Assembly: GCA_937899105.1 (NCBI GenBank)
Contig: CALBPF010000051.1
Coordinates: forward strand, 1-50,512
Direction of reading: 5' to 3'
DNA from: an uncultured Flammeovirgaceae bacterium
GTDB taxonomy: Bacteria; Bacteroidota; Bacteroidia; Cytophagales; Cyclobacteriaceae
Length of the DNA stretch: 50,512 nucleotides
Of the stretch, positions 38,716 through 48,229 are shown one piece after another. The notes under the pieces are model-generated. The model was not told the DNA's origin, ran no database searches, and worked only from the letters and a program-made list of their open reading frames with translations. How positions within the stretch are numbered: the stretch's first letter is position 1; each line of letters opens with the position of its first letter. The position numbers were made by a program, and so were the translations under genes.

Positions 38716-38720
38716 ACATT

Positions 38721-39824
38721 TTATTTTACTAACGACCCGGATTCTATTGAATAGAAAGTTGCCTTTAAGTTAAGTTGTTTTAATAATTGGACAGTTCTCT
38801 CCTTACGCGCGTCGGTAATAAAGATTTGCCCGAAATCATCCTTAGAGATAATTTTTAATAGCCTTGAAATCCGTTGAGCGTCTAGTTTGTCGAAAATATC
38901 ATCAAGCATAAGGACGGGGTTAAAGTCTTTGAATTCTTTTATTAATTTATAGTTAGCCACTTTTAAAGCCAATAGAAAGGATTTTTGCTGTCCTTGCGAT
39001 CCAAACTTTTTCACCGATTTATCATTAAGAAGAAATTTGAAATCATCACGATGAATTCCTAATGTCGTACGCTCTAAAACCCTGTCTTTTTCAAGGGAAT
39101 TTTCAAATTGCTGTTCCAGGTTTCCGGTGTCAACTGATGATTCATATACTACACGGGCAACTTCCTTACCCATAGACAACTCTTGATATACGAGTTCAAA
39201 TAAAGAGTTGAAACGACGTGAAAAATCTAGACGCCCCTTATGAATCCTCTTATTCAACTTTATGAGCTCTTTATTATATGGGAGCAATAAATCTTCATCA
39301 AACCTAAACCCTTCATTAAACTTCTTTAAAAGGGCGTTCCGCTGCTTTAAAAAATGATTATACCTAACCAAATCCTCTAAATACTCTCTATTTATATGAC
39401 TTGTCATGGAGTCAAAAAACTTCCTTCTTAACGCTCCTGAACCTTTGATTACTTCTGAATCATCAGGGGCTACAAGTACAACTGGAAATTGACCAATGTG
39501 ATTGGAGAACTTCTCATACTCAGATTTATTCACTTTGAATGTTTTCTTTTTCCCTTTTTGAAGAGCACAAAGTACCTCCGTACCTCCGTCTCCATCCTTG
39601 TTAATCAGACCTTTAATCATGAAATAATCCTGGCCAAATCTTATGTTTTGAGAATCTACCGCATTAAAGGCGCTTTTAGTTAGTGAAAGGTAATGTATAG
39701 CATCAAGTAAATTGGTCTTTCCTGCACCGTTTGAACCTACGATGCAATTAATCTGTTGTGAAAAATCAAAAGTGATTTCAGCATAGTTCTTGAAGTTAAT
39801 CAAACTCAATTTTACGACGTGCAT
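38721..39824 (-). CDS. recF: DNA replication and repair protein RecF
   Basis: The 367-residue SMC-like ATPase helps load RecA at gaps. Walker A is 'GSNGAGKTNLLDAI' (residues 30-43), the ABC-type signature 'GSQGQQKSFLLALKVA', Walker B 'NPVLMLDDIFDKLD', and the conserved N-terminal 'KLSLINFKNYAEITFDF' is present. Length is normal. It is divergent from pdhA with 50 nt between the starts, and the DciA-like gene follows 5 nt downstream. Confidence 0.96.
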   Translation of the reverse strand: MHVVKLSLINFKNYAEITFDFSQQINCIVGSNGAGKTNLLDAIHYLSLTKSAFNAVDSQNIRFGQDYFMIKGLINKDGDGGTEVLCALQKGKKKTFKVNKSEYEKFSNHIGQFPVVLVAPDDSEVIKGSGALRRKFFDSMTSHINREYLEDLVRYNHFLKQRNALLKKFNEGFRFDEDLLLPYNKELIKLNKRIHKGRLDFSRRFNSLFELVYQELSMGKEVARVVYESSVDTGNLEQQFENSLEKDRVLERTTLGIHRDDFKFLLNDKSVKKFGSQGQQKSFLLALKVANYKLIKEFKDFNPVLMLDDIFDKLDAQRISRLLKIISKDDFGQIFITDARKERTVQLLKQLNLKATFYSIESGSLVK

Positions 39825-39874
39825 TAAACTTTTTTATTTATTTTCACACTCCAAATGAAGATAAATTAGAGGCA

Positions 39875-40900
39875 ATGGCAACAACAGCGAAATCTAAAAA
39901 TACTACCACCAAAGATACATTTTCGAAGGAAACATATATGACCTGGTTCAAAAGTATGCTCTCAATGAGGAGGTTTGAAGAAAAGGCGGGGCAGCTCTAC
40001 GGTCAACAAAAAATAAAAGGCTTCTGCCACTTGTATATTGGTCAAGAAGCTTGTGTTGCAGGAGCGGTATCTGCCTTAAAAAAAGGAGATAAGTATATTA
40101 CTGCATATAGAGATCATGCTCACCCCATTGCACTTGGAAGCGACCCAAAAGCCATAATGGCAGAACTTTTTGCGAAGGAAACAGGAATTTCAAAAGGTAA
40201 GGGAGGATCAATGCATATGTTTGACAAGGAAAATCATTTTTTTGGAGGCCATGGTATTGTTGGTGGTCAGATTCCATTGGGCGCAGGCATTGCTTTTGCA
40301 GAGAAATACAATGGCACTGATAATCTATGCGTGTGTTATATGGGAGACGGTGCCGTACGACAAGGAGCGTTTCATGAAGCCTTGAATATGGCAATGACCT
40401 GGAAACTTCCTGTCATATTTGTAATTGAAAACAATGGCTATGCAATGGGTACCTCTGTCAGTCGTACTTCAAATGTAACAGAGCTGTATCAGCTTGGAGA
40501 AGCATACAGTATGCCATCCGAACCTGTAGATGCTATGTCAGTAGAGGCTGTTCATAAAGCAATAGAAAAATCTGCTAAGAGCATTCGAGATGGTGGGGGG
40601 CCAGTATTACTCGAGTTCAGAACCTACCGTTATAAAGGTCATTCTATGTCTGATCCCGCTAAATACAGAACTAAGGATGAACTTGAAGAATATAAACAAA
40701 GAGATCCTATCGAACAAGTACGACAGGTTATTCTTAAGAAAAAGTATGCGTCAGAAGATGATTTGAATACTATTGATTCAGAAATAAAAGAAGACGTAGT
40801 AGCATGCGTTAAATTCGCTGAAGAATCTAATTTCCCTGACCCTTCCGAGGCCATGAGAGATGTTTATGCTCAAGAGGATTATCCATATATTGTGGACTAA
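39875..40900 (+). CDS. pdhA: Pyruvate dehydrogenase E1 component subunit alpha
   Basis: A 341-residue E1-alpha of the two-subunit type. The thiamine-diphosphate/Mg motif runs from 'YMGDGAVRQGAFHEALNMA' to 'FVIENNGYAMGTS'. 'GFCHLYIGQEACVAGA', 'HGIVGGQIPLGAGIAFA' and the phosphorylation-loop-like 'TYRYKGHSMSDPAKYRTK' are conserved. With E1-beta it decarboxylates pyruvate and passes the acetyl group to E2; the other subunits are outside the window. Pyruvate rather than branched-chain specificity is inferred from overall similarity to bacterial pdhA. Confidence 0.93.
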   Translation: MATTAKSKNTTTKDTFSKETYMTWFKSMLSMRRFEEKAGQLYGQQKIKGFCHLYIGQEACVAGAVSALKKGDKYITAYRDHAHPIALGSDPKAIMAELFAKETGISKGKGGSMHMFDKENHFFGGHGIVGGQIPLGAGIAFAEKYNGTDNLCVCYMGDGAVRQGAFHEALNMAMTWKLPVIFVIENNGYAMGTSVSRTSNVTELYQLGEAYSMPSEPVDAMSVEAVHKAIEKSAKSIRDGGGPVLLEFRTYRYKGHSMSDPAKYRTKDELEEYKQRDPIEQVRQVILKKKYASEDDLNTIDSEIKEDVVACVKFAEESNFPDPSEAMRDVYAQEDYPYIVD

Positions 40901-40918
40901 TTTTTACTTAAGATCAAA

Positions 40919-40949
40919 TTTCTTATTCTCATATTAATTATTAGATTTG
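40919..40949 (+). promoter_or_regulatory. Promoter for the membrane TPR gene
   Basis: TTTC (40919-40922), 19 nt, TAGATTTG (40942-40949), an exact -7 match. It covers the in-frame TTG at 40947, supporting ATG 40968 as the true start. Confidence 0.6.
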
Positions 40950-40967
40950 CAGCCTAATTTTTCGACC

Positions 40968-41672
40968 ATGGCAAGCAAAATCAAGAAAAAGTCTGAAGAA
41001 CAATCTACTTCAGCTTTAGAGAATTCCGAGGTATTGGCAGAACAACTATCAAGAACCGAAGAATTCATTGAAAACAACAAGGTTCTTGTTTTTGGAATTA
41101 CGGGAGCGTTATTTCTAATTGTGGCCGGATTCTTTGGATGGAACTATTACACTACGTCTCAAAATGATTTGGCTCAATCGGAAATGTTTCAAGCGATTTA
41201 TTATTACGAATCTGATAGTCTTGATCTTGCCTTAAACGGCGATGGAAATAACTTAGGATTCGTTGATATTTCAAGTGATTACTCAATGACCGATGCGGGT
41301 AATTTAGCAAACTTCTATGCTGGTAGCGCTTACCTAAAGCAAAGTAAGTTTAAGCTTGCAATTCTATATTTGGAAGATTTTAGCTCAAGTGATAATCTGG
41401 TTCAAGCCAGAGCATACAGCTTAGTGGGTGATGCTAACATGGAATTAGGTGATTATGAGCAGGCAGCAACATATTACGAAAAAGCGGCAAACTACAGGCC
41501 TAATAAATTTTTTACACCGCAATATTTAATAAAGCAGGGGCTTGCTTACGAAAAATTGAATAATAACCAGGCTGCCATAGCTGTGTACGAAATAATTATT
41601 GAAGAATATTGGGAATCGGCTGAAGTTCAGGATGCTAAAAAGTATAAAGCACGTCTTAAAGGCGCTTCTTAA
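40968..41672 (+). CDS. Membrane-anchored TPR protein
   Basis: A 234-residue protein from ATG 40968; an upstream in-frame TTG (40947) sits in the predicted -7 box and is rejected. The N-terminus is a charged cytoplasmic stretch, followed by one transmembrane helix (about 39-58, 'VLVFGITGALFLIVAGFFGW') and at least three TPR-like repeats ('YSLVGDANMELGDYEQAATYYEKA', read in two parts; 'IKQGLAYEKLNNNQAAIAVY'). The layout is like YfgM-type Sec-associated proteins with an outward-facing TPR domain, but that is inference. It has its own promoter and a terminator downstream, so it is a single-gene unit between pdhA and ribH. Confidence 0.87.
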   Translation: MASKIKKKSEEQSTSALENSEVLAEQLSRTEEFIENNKVLVFGITGALFLIVAGFFGWNYYTTSQNDLAQSEMFQAIYYYESDSLDLALNGDGNNLGFVDISSDYSMTDAGNLANFYAGSAYLKQSKFKLAILYLEDFSSSDNLVQARAYSLVGDANMELGDYEQAATYYEKAANYRPNKFFTPQYLIKQGLAYEKLNNNQAAIAVYEIIIEEYWESAEVQDAKKYKARLKGAS

Positions 41673-41692
41673 ATATTCTAGTAAGATATTAC

Positions 41693-41731
41693 AAAGGGAT
41701 AAGGTTAACTTCTTATCCCTTTTTTATTTTT
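41693..41731 (+). terminator. Terminator after the membrane TPR gene
   Basis: Inverted repeat AAAGGGATAAG (41693-41703) / CTTATCCCTTT (41712-41722) followed by a T-rich tail, 20 nt after the stop codon. Confidence 0.85.
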
Positions 41732-41732
41732 G
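41725..41732 (+). promoter_or_regulatory. Possible -7 element for ribH in the terminator tail
   Basis: TATTTTTG matches the -7 consensus 24 nt before the ribH ATG, but no clear TTTG is found 19-21 nt upstream, where the terminator stem lies. Confidence 0.35.
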
Positions 41733-41755
41733 GTAAATACCTAAGTTTAAAGTTT

Positions 41756-42232
41756 ATGGCTTCATCCGAAAAGAATTTGAGCAGTTACAAAGAAAGTAAT
41801 ATCGCCAATATGACGAATAAGCGTTTCGCCATTATCGTTTCTGAATGGAATGACAGTGTAACAGAAGCGTTGTATGATGGCGCCTACAATACGCTTAGGG
41901 AAAATGGAGTACCAAAAGATAATATCATTCGAAAAAATGTACCCGGAAGTTTTGAATTAAGTTTAGCCGCCCAATGGGTGGCTAATGAAAAGTATATCGA
42001 TGCCGTCATTTGCCTTGGCTGTGTTATACAGGGTGAAACCAAACACTTTGACTTTATATGTAATGCGGTGGCTAATGGTCTTACTAATGTCGGTCTCAAA
42101 TTCAATAAGCCTGTAATATTTAGGGTATTGACTCCAAATAGTCAACAGCAGGCACTCGACCGCGCAGGCGGTAAACATGGAAATAAGGGTGATGAAGCTG
42201 CGATAACCGCTATTAAAATGCTTGGATTCTAA
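41756..42232 (+). CDS. ribH: 6,7-dimethyl-8-ribityllumazine synthase
   Basis: The 158-residue enzyme condenses 5-amino-6-ribitylamino-uracil with 3,4-dihydroxybutanone phosphate in the penultimate step of riboflavin synthesis, normally as a 60-mer or pentamer. Motifs: 'FAIIVSEWNDSVTEALYDGA', 'VPGSFELSLAAQWV', 'VICLGCVIQGETKHFDFI' with the catalytic His, and 'HGNKGDEAAITAIKML'. Normal length. It is convergent with the isocitrate dehydrogenase gene, the two stop codons being only 9 nt apart. No riboflavin riboswitch is visible in the short leader. Confidence 0.96.
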   Translation: MASSEKNLSSYKESNIANMTNKRFAIIVSEWNDSVTEALYDGAYNTLRENGVPKDNIIRKNVPGSFELSLAAQWVANEKYIDAVICLGCVIQGETKHFDFICNAVANGLTNVGLKFNKPVIFRVLTPNSQQQALDRAGGKHGNKGDEAAITAIKMLGF

Positions 42233-42241
42233 AACAGTTTT

Positions 42242-44506
<2,265 letters not shown>

Positions 44507-44601
44507 TTAATAAAAGTATAGGGCTTTAACATGTCTGATTGCATGCAAATAACCTTGATTAAAAAATCTAAACTAACCTTCTCAAATGAACGTTAACTTT
44601 C

Positions 44602-45171
44602 ATGACTATGAATGCGCTCATCATCTATTTAATATCGCTATTCCCTATCAACACGGAAACCTCAACTTTAGAAGTTTGCTTATCTAAGGAAGAAGCGAAG
44701 CTTATCACCCTCATTAATAAATATAGAAAAATCAAACGCTTATCATCCATACCAGTTTCTAAAAAACTTACGCTTGTTGCACAAATACATGCAAGAGACT
44801 TGGCAGAGCAGTACCATTTTGATCCAGATGGCAAATGCAATCCTCACAGCTGGTCGGATGACGGCAACTGGAGTGCATGCTGCTATACTAATGATCATAA
44901 GGAAGCTGAATGTATGTGGAACAAGCCGAAGGAGATAGCTGGTTATGAAAGTCAAGGTTATGAAATAGCCTATTACAGTTCAACCGGAGCTTCTGCCGAG
45001 GAAGGACTTGCAGGATGGAAAAAAAGCAAAGGTCATAATCCACTTCTGATTAACTCAGGCACTTGGAAGCAGGCTGAATGGAAGGCGATAGGCGTAGGTA
45101 TTTATAAAGAATACGCTGTGGTATGGTTCGGTCAGTTGGCAGATAGTGAAAAGCCTTGTAAAAACAGCTAG
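44602..45171 (+). CDS. Secreted CAP (SCP/PR1)-domain protein
   Basis: A 189-residue protein with a short hydrophobic N-terminus ('MTMNALIIYLISLFPIN') that may act as a signal peptide and a CAP domain: 'ITLINKYRKIKRLSSIPVSK', 'LVAQIHARDLAEQ', 'NPHSWSDDGNWSACCYTNDH', 'GLAGWKKSKGHNPLLIN' and 'WKAIGVGIYKEYAVVWFGQL'. The His of 'HSW' and 'GHNPLL' are those usually near the CAP cavity. Several cysteines suggest disulfides and export. Bacterial members have no established biochemical function. It stands alone between icd (divergent) and panB (convergent). Confidence 0.82.
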   Translation: MTMNALIIYLISLFPINTETSTLEVCLSKEEAKLITLINKYRKIKRLSSIPVSKKLTLVAQIHARDLAEQYHFDPDGKCNPHSWSDDGNWSACCYTNDHKEAECMWNKPKEIAGYESQGYEIAYYSSTGASAEEGLAGWKKSKGHNPLLINSGTWKQAEWKAIGVGIYKEYAVVWFGQLADSEKPCKNS

Positions 45172-45185
45172 TTGTCAATTACAAT

Positions 45186-46004
45186 CTAATACTGTTCCTT
45201 TTCGTTAGGAAAATCACTGGACTTTACGTCTTTAACATAAGCCTTTACCGCCCCGGTAATGATATTATCCAGGTCGGCGTAGCGTCTTAAAAATCTGGGT
45301 TGAAACTCTTTGGTAATGCCAAGCATATCCTGCATCACCAACACCTGACCATCAACACCGCCTCCAGCACCTATCCCAATTACTGGAATACTTACTTGCT
45401 TGGCAACTTTTTTAGCAAGCTTCGCTGGAATTTTCTCGAGAACAATGGCAAAGCATCCAGAGTCCTGTAATATCTGAGCGTCCTCTAACAGCTTATCGGC
45501 CTCGGCTTCCTCTTTAGCACGTACAGTATAGGTGCCAAATTTAAAAATCGATTGAGGTGTAAGTCCCAAATGACCCATAACCGGCACTCCGGCGCTTAAT
45601 ATTCTTATCACAGACTCCTTTATCTCATTTCCACCCTCAACCTTCACGGCATGAGCGCCCGATTCTTTCATAATCCTTATGGCCGATCTTAACGCCTCAG
45701 AGGAATTCCCCTGATAAGACCCAAATGGAATATCAACTACAACAAAGGCACGCTCCACGCCTTTCACTACCGAGGTAGCATGATAGATCATTTGATCAAG
45801 CGTTATTGGAAGGGTAGTCTCATTTCCGGCCATAACATTTGATGCACTATCTCCAACAAGCAGCACATCGATACCTGCACCATCCAGAATTCTGGCCATA
45901 GAAAAATCATATGCGGTGAGCATCGAAATTTTCTCACCACGATTTTTCATTTGTTGCAACTGGTGCGTTGTGATTTTTTTTATATCCGCTTTATGAACTG
46001 ACAC
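45186..46004 (-). CDS. panB: 3-methyl-2-oxobutanoate hydroxymethyltransferase
   Basis: The 272-residue enzyme makes ketopantoate in the pantothenate/CoA pathway. I chose GTG 46004, giving '[20 protein letters not shown]', the usual N-terminus; a longer frame to 46061 would add 19 residues encoded inside the upstream kinase gene. Motifs: '[17 protein letters not shown]', Mg-binding '[14 protein letters not shown]', '[11 protein letters not shown]', '[11 protein letters not shown]', catalytic Glu in '[13 protein letters not shown]' and '[17 protein letters not shown]'. The GTG lies one base after the kinase stop, so translation is probably coupled. Confidence 0.95.
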   Translation of the reverse strand: MSVHKADIKKITTHQLQQMKNRGEKISMLTAYDFSMARILDGAGIDVLLVGDSASNVMAGNETTLPITLDQMIYHATSVVKGVERAFVVVDIPFGSYQGNSSEALRSAIRIMKESGAHAVKVEGGNEIKESVIRILSAGVPVMGHLGLTPQSIFKFGTYTVRAKEEAEADKLLEDAQILQDSGCFAIVLEKIPAKLAKKVAKQVSIPVIGIGAGGGVDGQVLVMQDMLGITKEFQPRFLRRYADLDNIITGAVKAYVKDVKSSDFPNEKEQY

Positions 46005-46005
46005 G

Positions 46006-47100
46006 TCAGTAGCTATTTGAATTAGGTATTTTAATCGTAAAGGTAGTCCCCTCGAGCTCATAACTGTCTACATGTATAGAAGCATTTAGCTTATCTGCCA
46101 CTTTTTTAACAATGTAAAGTCCTAAACCCGAGCCCTCGCTTCTTTCAGTGGCACGATAAAACATATCAAAAATATGAGGGAGTTTATTTTGCTCGATTCC
46201 CTCTCCATTATCCTCCACAGTCAGTACAAGTTCGACTTCATCAATTACCGCCTTGATACTTATGTAGCTGTTGCCCTCACTAAAGCTTCGGTATTTTATA
46301 GCATTTGAAATGAGGTTATTCAGGATAATTCTTACTCTGGTCAAGTCAGACCTAAAGACGATGGGTTGCCTTACATCAACTCTTACTTCAAGACCTTCAG
46401 TATCAGATGCATTATAATAACTTGAAACCGAGTTATTAATTTCTTGCATTAAGTTGATCCTAATATGAGGATCATTAATTCTGTCATTTCTTGAAATACT
46501 CAACAACTCCATTACCAAATCGTCAAGCCGTTTTACACTTCCTTCAATCTTTTCTATGCATTCTGATTTAGTCTTAACGTCTGACTCAAGTCTATAAACA
46601 TCGATCAACCCAAGGATTGAACGCAAAGGAGACCTTAAATCATGACTAGCGTGATAAACAAAACTATCCAGTTCAAAATTAACCTTTTGAAGTTCAAGAA
46701 GGCTCTCCTTATTCTTAGTAACGTCTTGCAAAAGACAGTCCGCAGTAATGTTATCCACGTTAATTTTTGCACTACAGGAAAGCCATCGGCTATTACCATT
46801 AATTTGAATTTCAAGCTCTATATTATCGATTGCCCCATCTTTAGCTAACGAAAATTCTATTTTTTGGCGATCCGAATCCTTAAGAAATGAATAAAAATCT
46901 CTTGAATAGATGTTTTTGATACCTAACAGATCCAAACACTTCTCATTGGCGTTATTAATCTTACCTTTAATGGAATCAAAGGTCATCATAGCAACTAAAG
47001 AATTCTGAAAAAGACCGTTGTATCTCGATTCTTGTTTTTCGAGTTTTTCAAGTAGCTGATTCTTTGATAGTTCCGTTAAAAGATTTTCTTGAGTTGACAA
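46006..47100 (-). CDS. Soluble PAS-domain sensor histidine kinase
   Basis: A 364-residue protein, start TTG 47100 (no in-frame ATG nearby, so the start is uncertain). There is no transmembrane segment. Residues about 22-130 form a PAS domain; a dimerisation/H-box follows with the phospho-acceptor His153 in '[15 protein letters not shown]', then an HATPase domain with the N-box '[10 protein letters not shown]', G1 '[10 protein letters not shown]' and G2 '[11 protein letters not shown]'. It should be an active cytoplasmic kinase sensing through PAS. No response regulator is adjacent. Its stop lies one base before the panB start, so the two are co-transcribed; a regulatory link to pantothenate is only a suggestion. 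Confidence 0.9.
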   Translation of the reverse strand: MSTQENLLTELSKNQLLEKLEKQESRYNGLFQNSLVAMMTFDSIKGKINNANEKCLDLLGIKNIYSRDFYSFLKDSDRQKIEFSLAKDGAIDNIELEIQINGNSRWLSCSAKINVDNITADCLLQDVTKNKESLLELQKVNFELDSFVYHASHDLRSPLRSILGLIDVYRLESDVKTKSECIEKIEGSVKRLDDLVMELLSISRNDRINDPHIRINLMQEINNSVSSYYNASDTEGLEVRVDVRQPIVFRSDLTRVRIILNNLISNAIKYRSFSEGNSYISIKAVIDEVELVLTVEDNGEGIEQNKLPHIFDMFYRATERSEGSGLGLYIVKKVADKLNASIHVDSYELEGTTFTIKIPNSNSY

Positions 47101-47195
47101 TGAGCTAATCTTGTTTATTTTTAGTTGGATTAGAAGTCTTAACTTGAACTTCCGAAAGTTAGTTTTTGTGTTTTTTTAAAACAAGTGCATTTTCG

Positions 47196-47702
47196 CTACC
47201 GAAGGTACACGGCGCTAGACTCTTTTTCTTCAAGAACAACCTGCACATGCTCCATGATAGAAGTACTCAATTCAAAGCCAGTATACTTGGCTGAAATTGG
47301 AAACTCCGTATGACTCCTGTTCACCAGCACTGCAACCTCAATTTTTTTTACTCTTACCTTCAGAAACGGTTTGAGGCTATAAGCCAACGTTCGACCGGTA
47401 TTTAATACATCATCAACCAAAAGAATGCTTTTATTTTTACACCGATCTATCTTTTCACTAAAAAGGATTTCACTTTGAGTAGGTTTAAGTTTATCAAGCG
47501 TGATGCTTATCAGGATTGGTTTAATTGGACAAATATCTTTAAGCGCTATACAGATAAGCTCCGCCAGCTTATATCCCTGATCTTTGACCCCTGCTATTAC
47601 GAGTTCTTTTTCCTTGAAATTATTCTCGTAAATCTCAAAGGCTATCCTTTTTATCTTTTGCTGAATCTGAACTTCATTCAGAATAAGGGTACGCGATTCC
47701 AT
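47196..47702 (-). CDS. PyrR-like phosphoribosyltransferase
   Basis: A 168-residue type I phosphoribosyltransferase. The PRPP loop is 'SILLVDDVLNTGRTLAYSL' (about 92-110) and an upstream 'LVIAGVKDQGYKLAELI' takes the place of the 'GI.RRG' loop. The C-terminal 'MEHVQVVLEEKESSAVYL' resembles PyrR, a uracil phosphoribosyltransferase/attenuation regulator, but the Arg-rich RNA-binding features of PyrR are not evident, so purine or pyrimidine salvage is equally possible. Its ATG overlaps the stop of the Lrp-type regulator (TAATG), indicating one transcript. Confidence 0.82.
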   Translation of the reverse strand: MESRTLILNEVQIQQKIKRIAFEIYENNFKEKELVIAGVKDQGYKLAELICIALKDICPIKPILISITLDKLKPTQSEILFSEKIDRCKNKSILLVDDVLNTGRTLAYSLKPFLKVRVKKIEVAVLVNRSHTEFPISAKYTGFELSTSIMEHVQVVLEEKESSAVYLR

Positions 47703-48166
47703 TAAGGCAGTGGTAATACTTTGCTGTCCTTAAAAGTTGATAGAATTACCATGGATTGCATATTATCCACTACATCAATGTTACTGACTCTTTCTAACAT
47801 TAATTTTTGATAGCTACTTATATCTTCTGAGATTATTTTTAGTATAAAATCACTGGAACCGGTTACGTGGTGACACTCTATAATCTCCTCTATACGATCG
47901 ATACTTTGGATAAACTTCTCTATATTCTCCTTATTATGGCCCTTTAAAGAAACCATGACAAATGTATTGACACCCAGACCGACAACCTCGGTATCTAATT
48001 TAGCATGGTAGCTCTTTATTACGCCTGCATTTTCCAGTTTTTTTACCCTTTCCAAGGTAGGAGCAGGAGATAAACCAATTTCCTGGGCTAACTGGGCATT
48101 TGTAATTTTTGCATTAGATTGTAATATATCAAGTATTTTTCTGTCTGTGCTATCTAGAGCCTTCAT
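47702..48166 (-). CDS. Lrp/AsnC family transcriptional regulator
   Basis: A 154-residue feast/famine regulator: N-terminal winged helix-turn-helix ('ILDILQSNAKITNAQLAQEI', 'LSPAPTLERVKKLENAGVI') and C-terminal ligand-binding RAM domain ('VNTFVMVSLKGHNKENIEKF', 'VTGSSDFILKIISEDISSYQ'). Normal length. Such proteins bind amino acids and form octamers on DNA. It leads a two-gene operon with the phosphoribosyltransferase, from a consensus promoter at 48185-48215. Confidence 0.93.
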   Translation of the reverse strand: MKALDSTDRKILDILQSNAKITNAQLAQEIGLSPAPTLERVKKLENAGVIKSYHAKLDTEVVGLGVNTFVMVSLKGHNKENIEKFIQSIDRIEEIIECHHVTGSSDFILKIISEDISSYQKLMLERVSNIDVVDNMQSMVILSTFKDSKVLPLP

Positions 48167-48184
48167 GAGCTAATAAATTTTGTT

Positions 48185-48215
48185 CAAAAATACTCGGAAC
48201 GGCGATGAGACCAAA
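48185..48215 (-). promoter_or_regulatory. Promoter of the Lrp-phosphoribosyltransferase operon
   Basis: Minus strand: TTTG (48215-48212), exactly 19 nt, TATTTTTG (48192-48185): a perfect Bacteroidota consensus, 19 nt before the ATG at 48166. The short leader may let the regulator bind over its own promoter. Confidence 0.7.
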
Positions 48216-48229
48216 ATTATATCAATAGC

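Noticed and set aside
40947..40967. TTG start extending the membrane TPR protein
   Set aside because: It falls within the TAGATTTG promoter box; ATG 40968 is better placed.
46005..46061. Longer PanB N-terminus
   Set aside because: The extra residues are encoded inside the kinase gene and do not resemble PanB; GTG 46004 gives the normal start.
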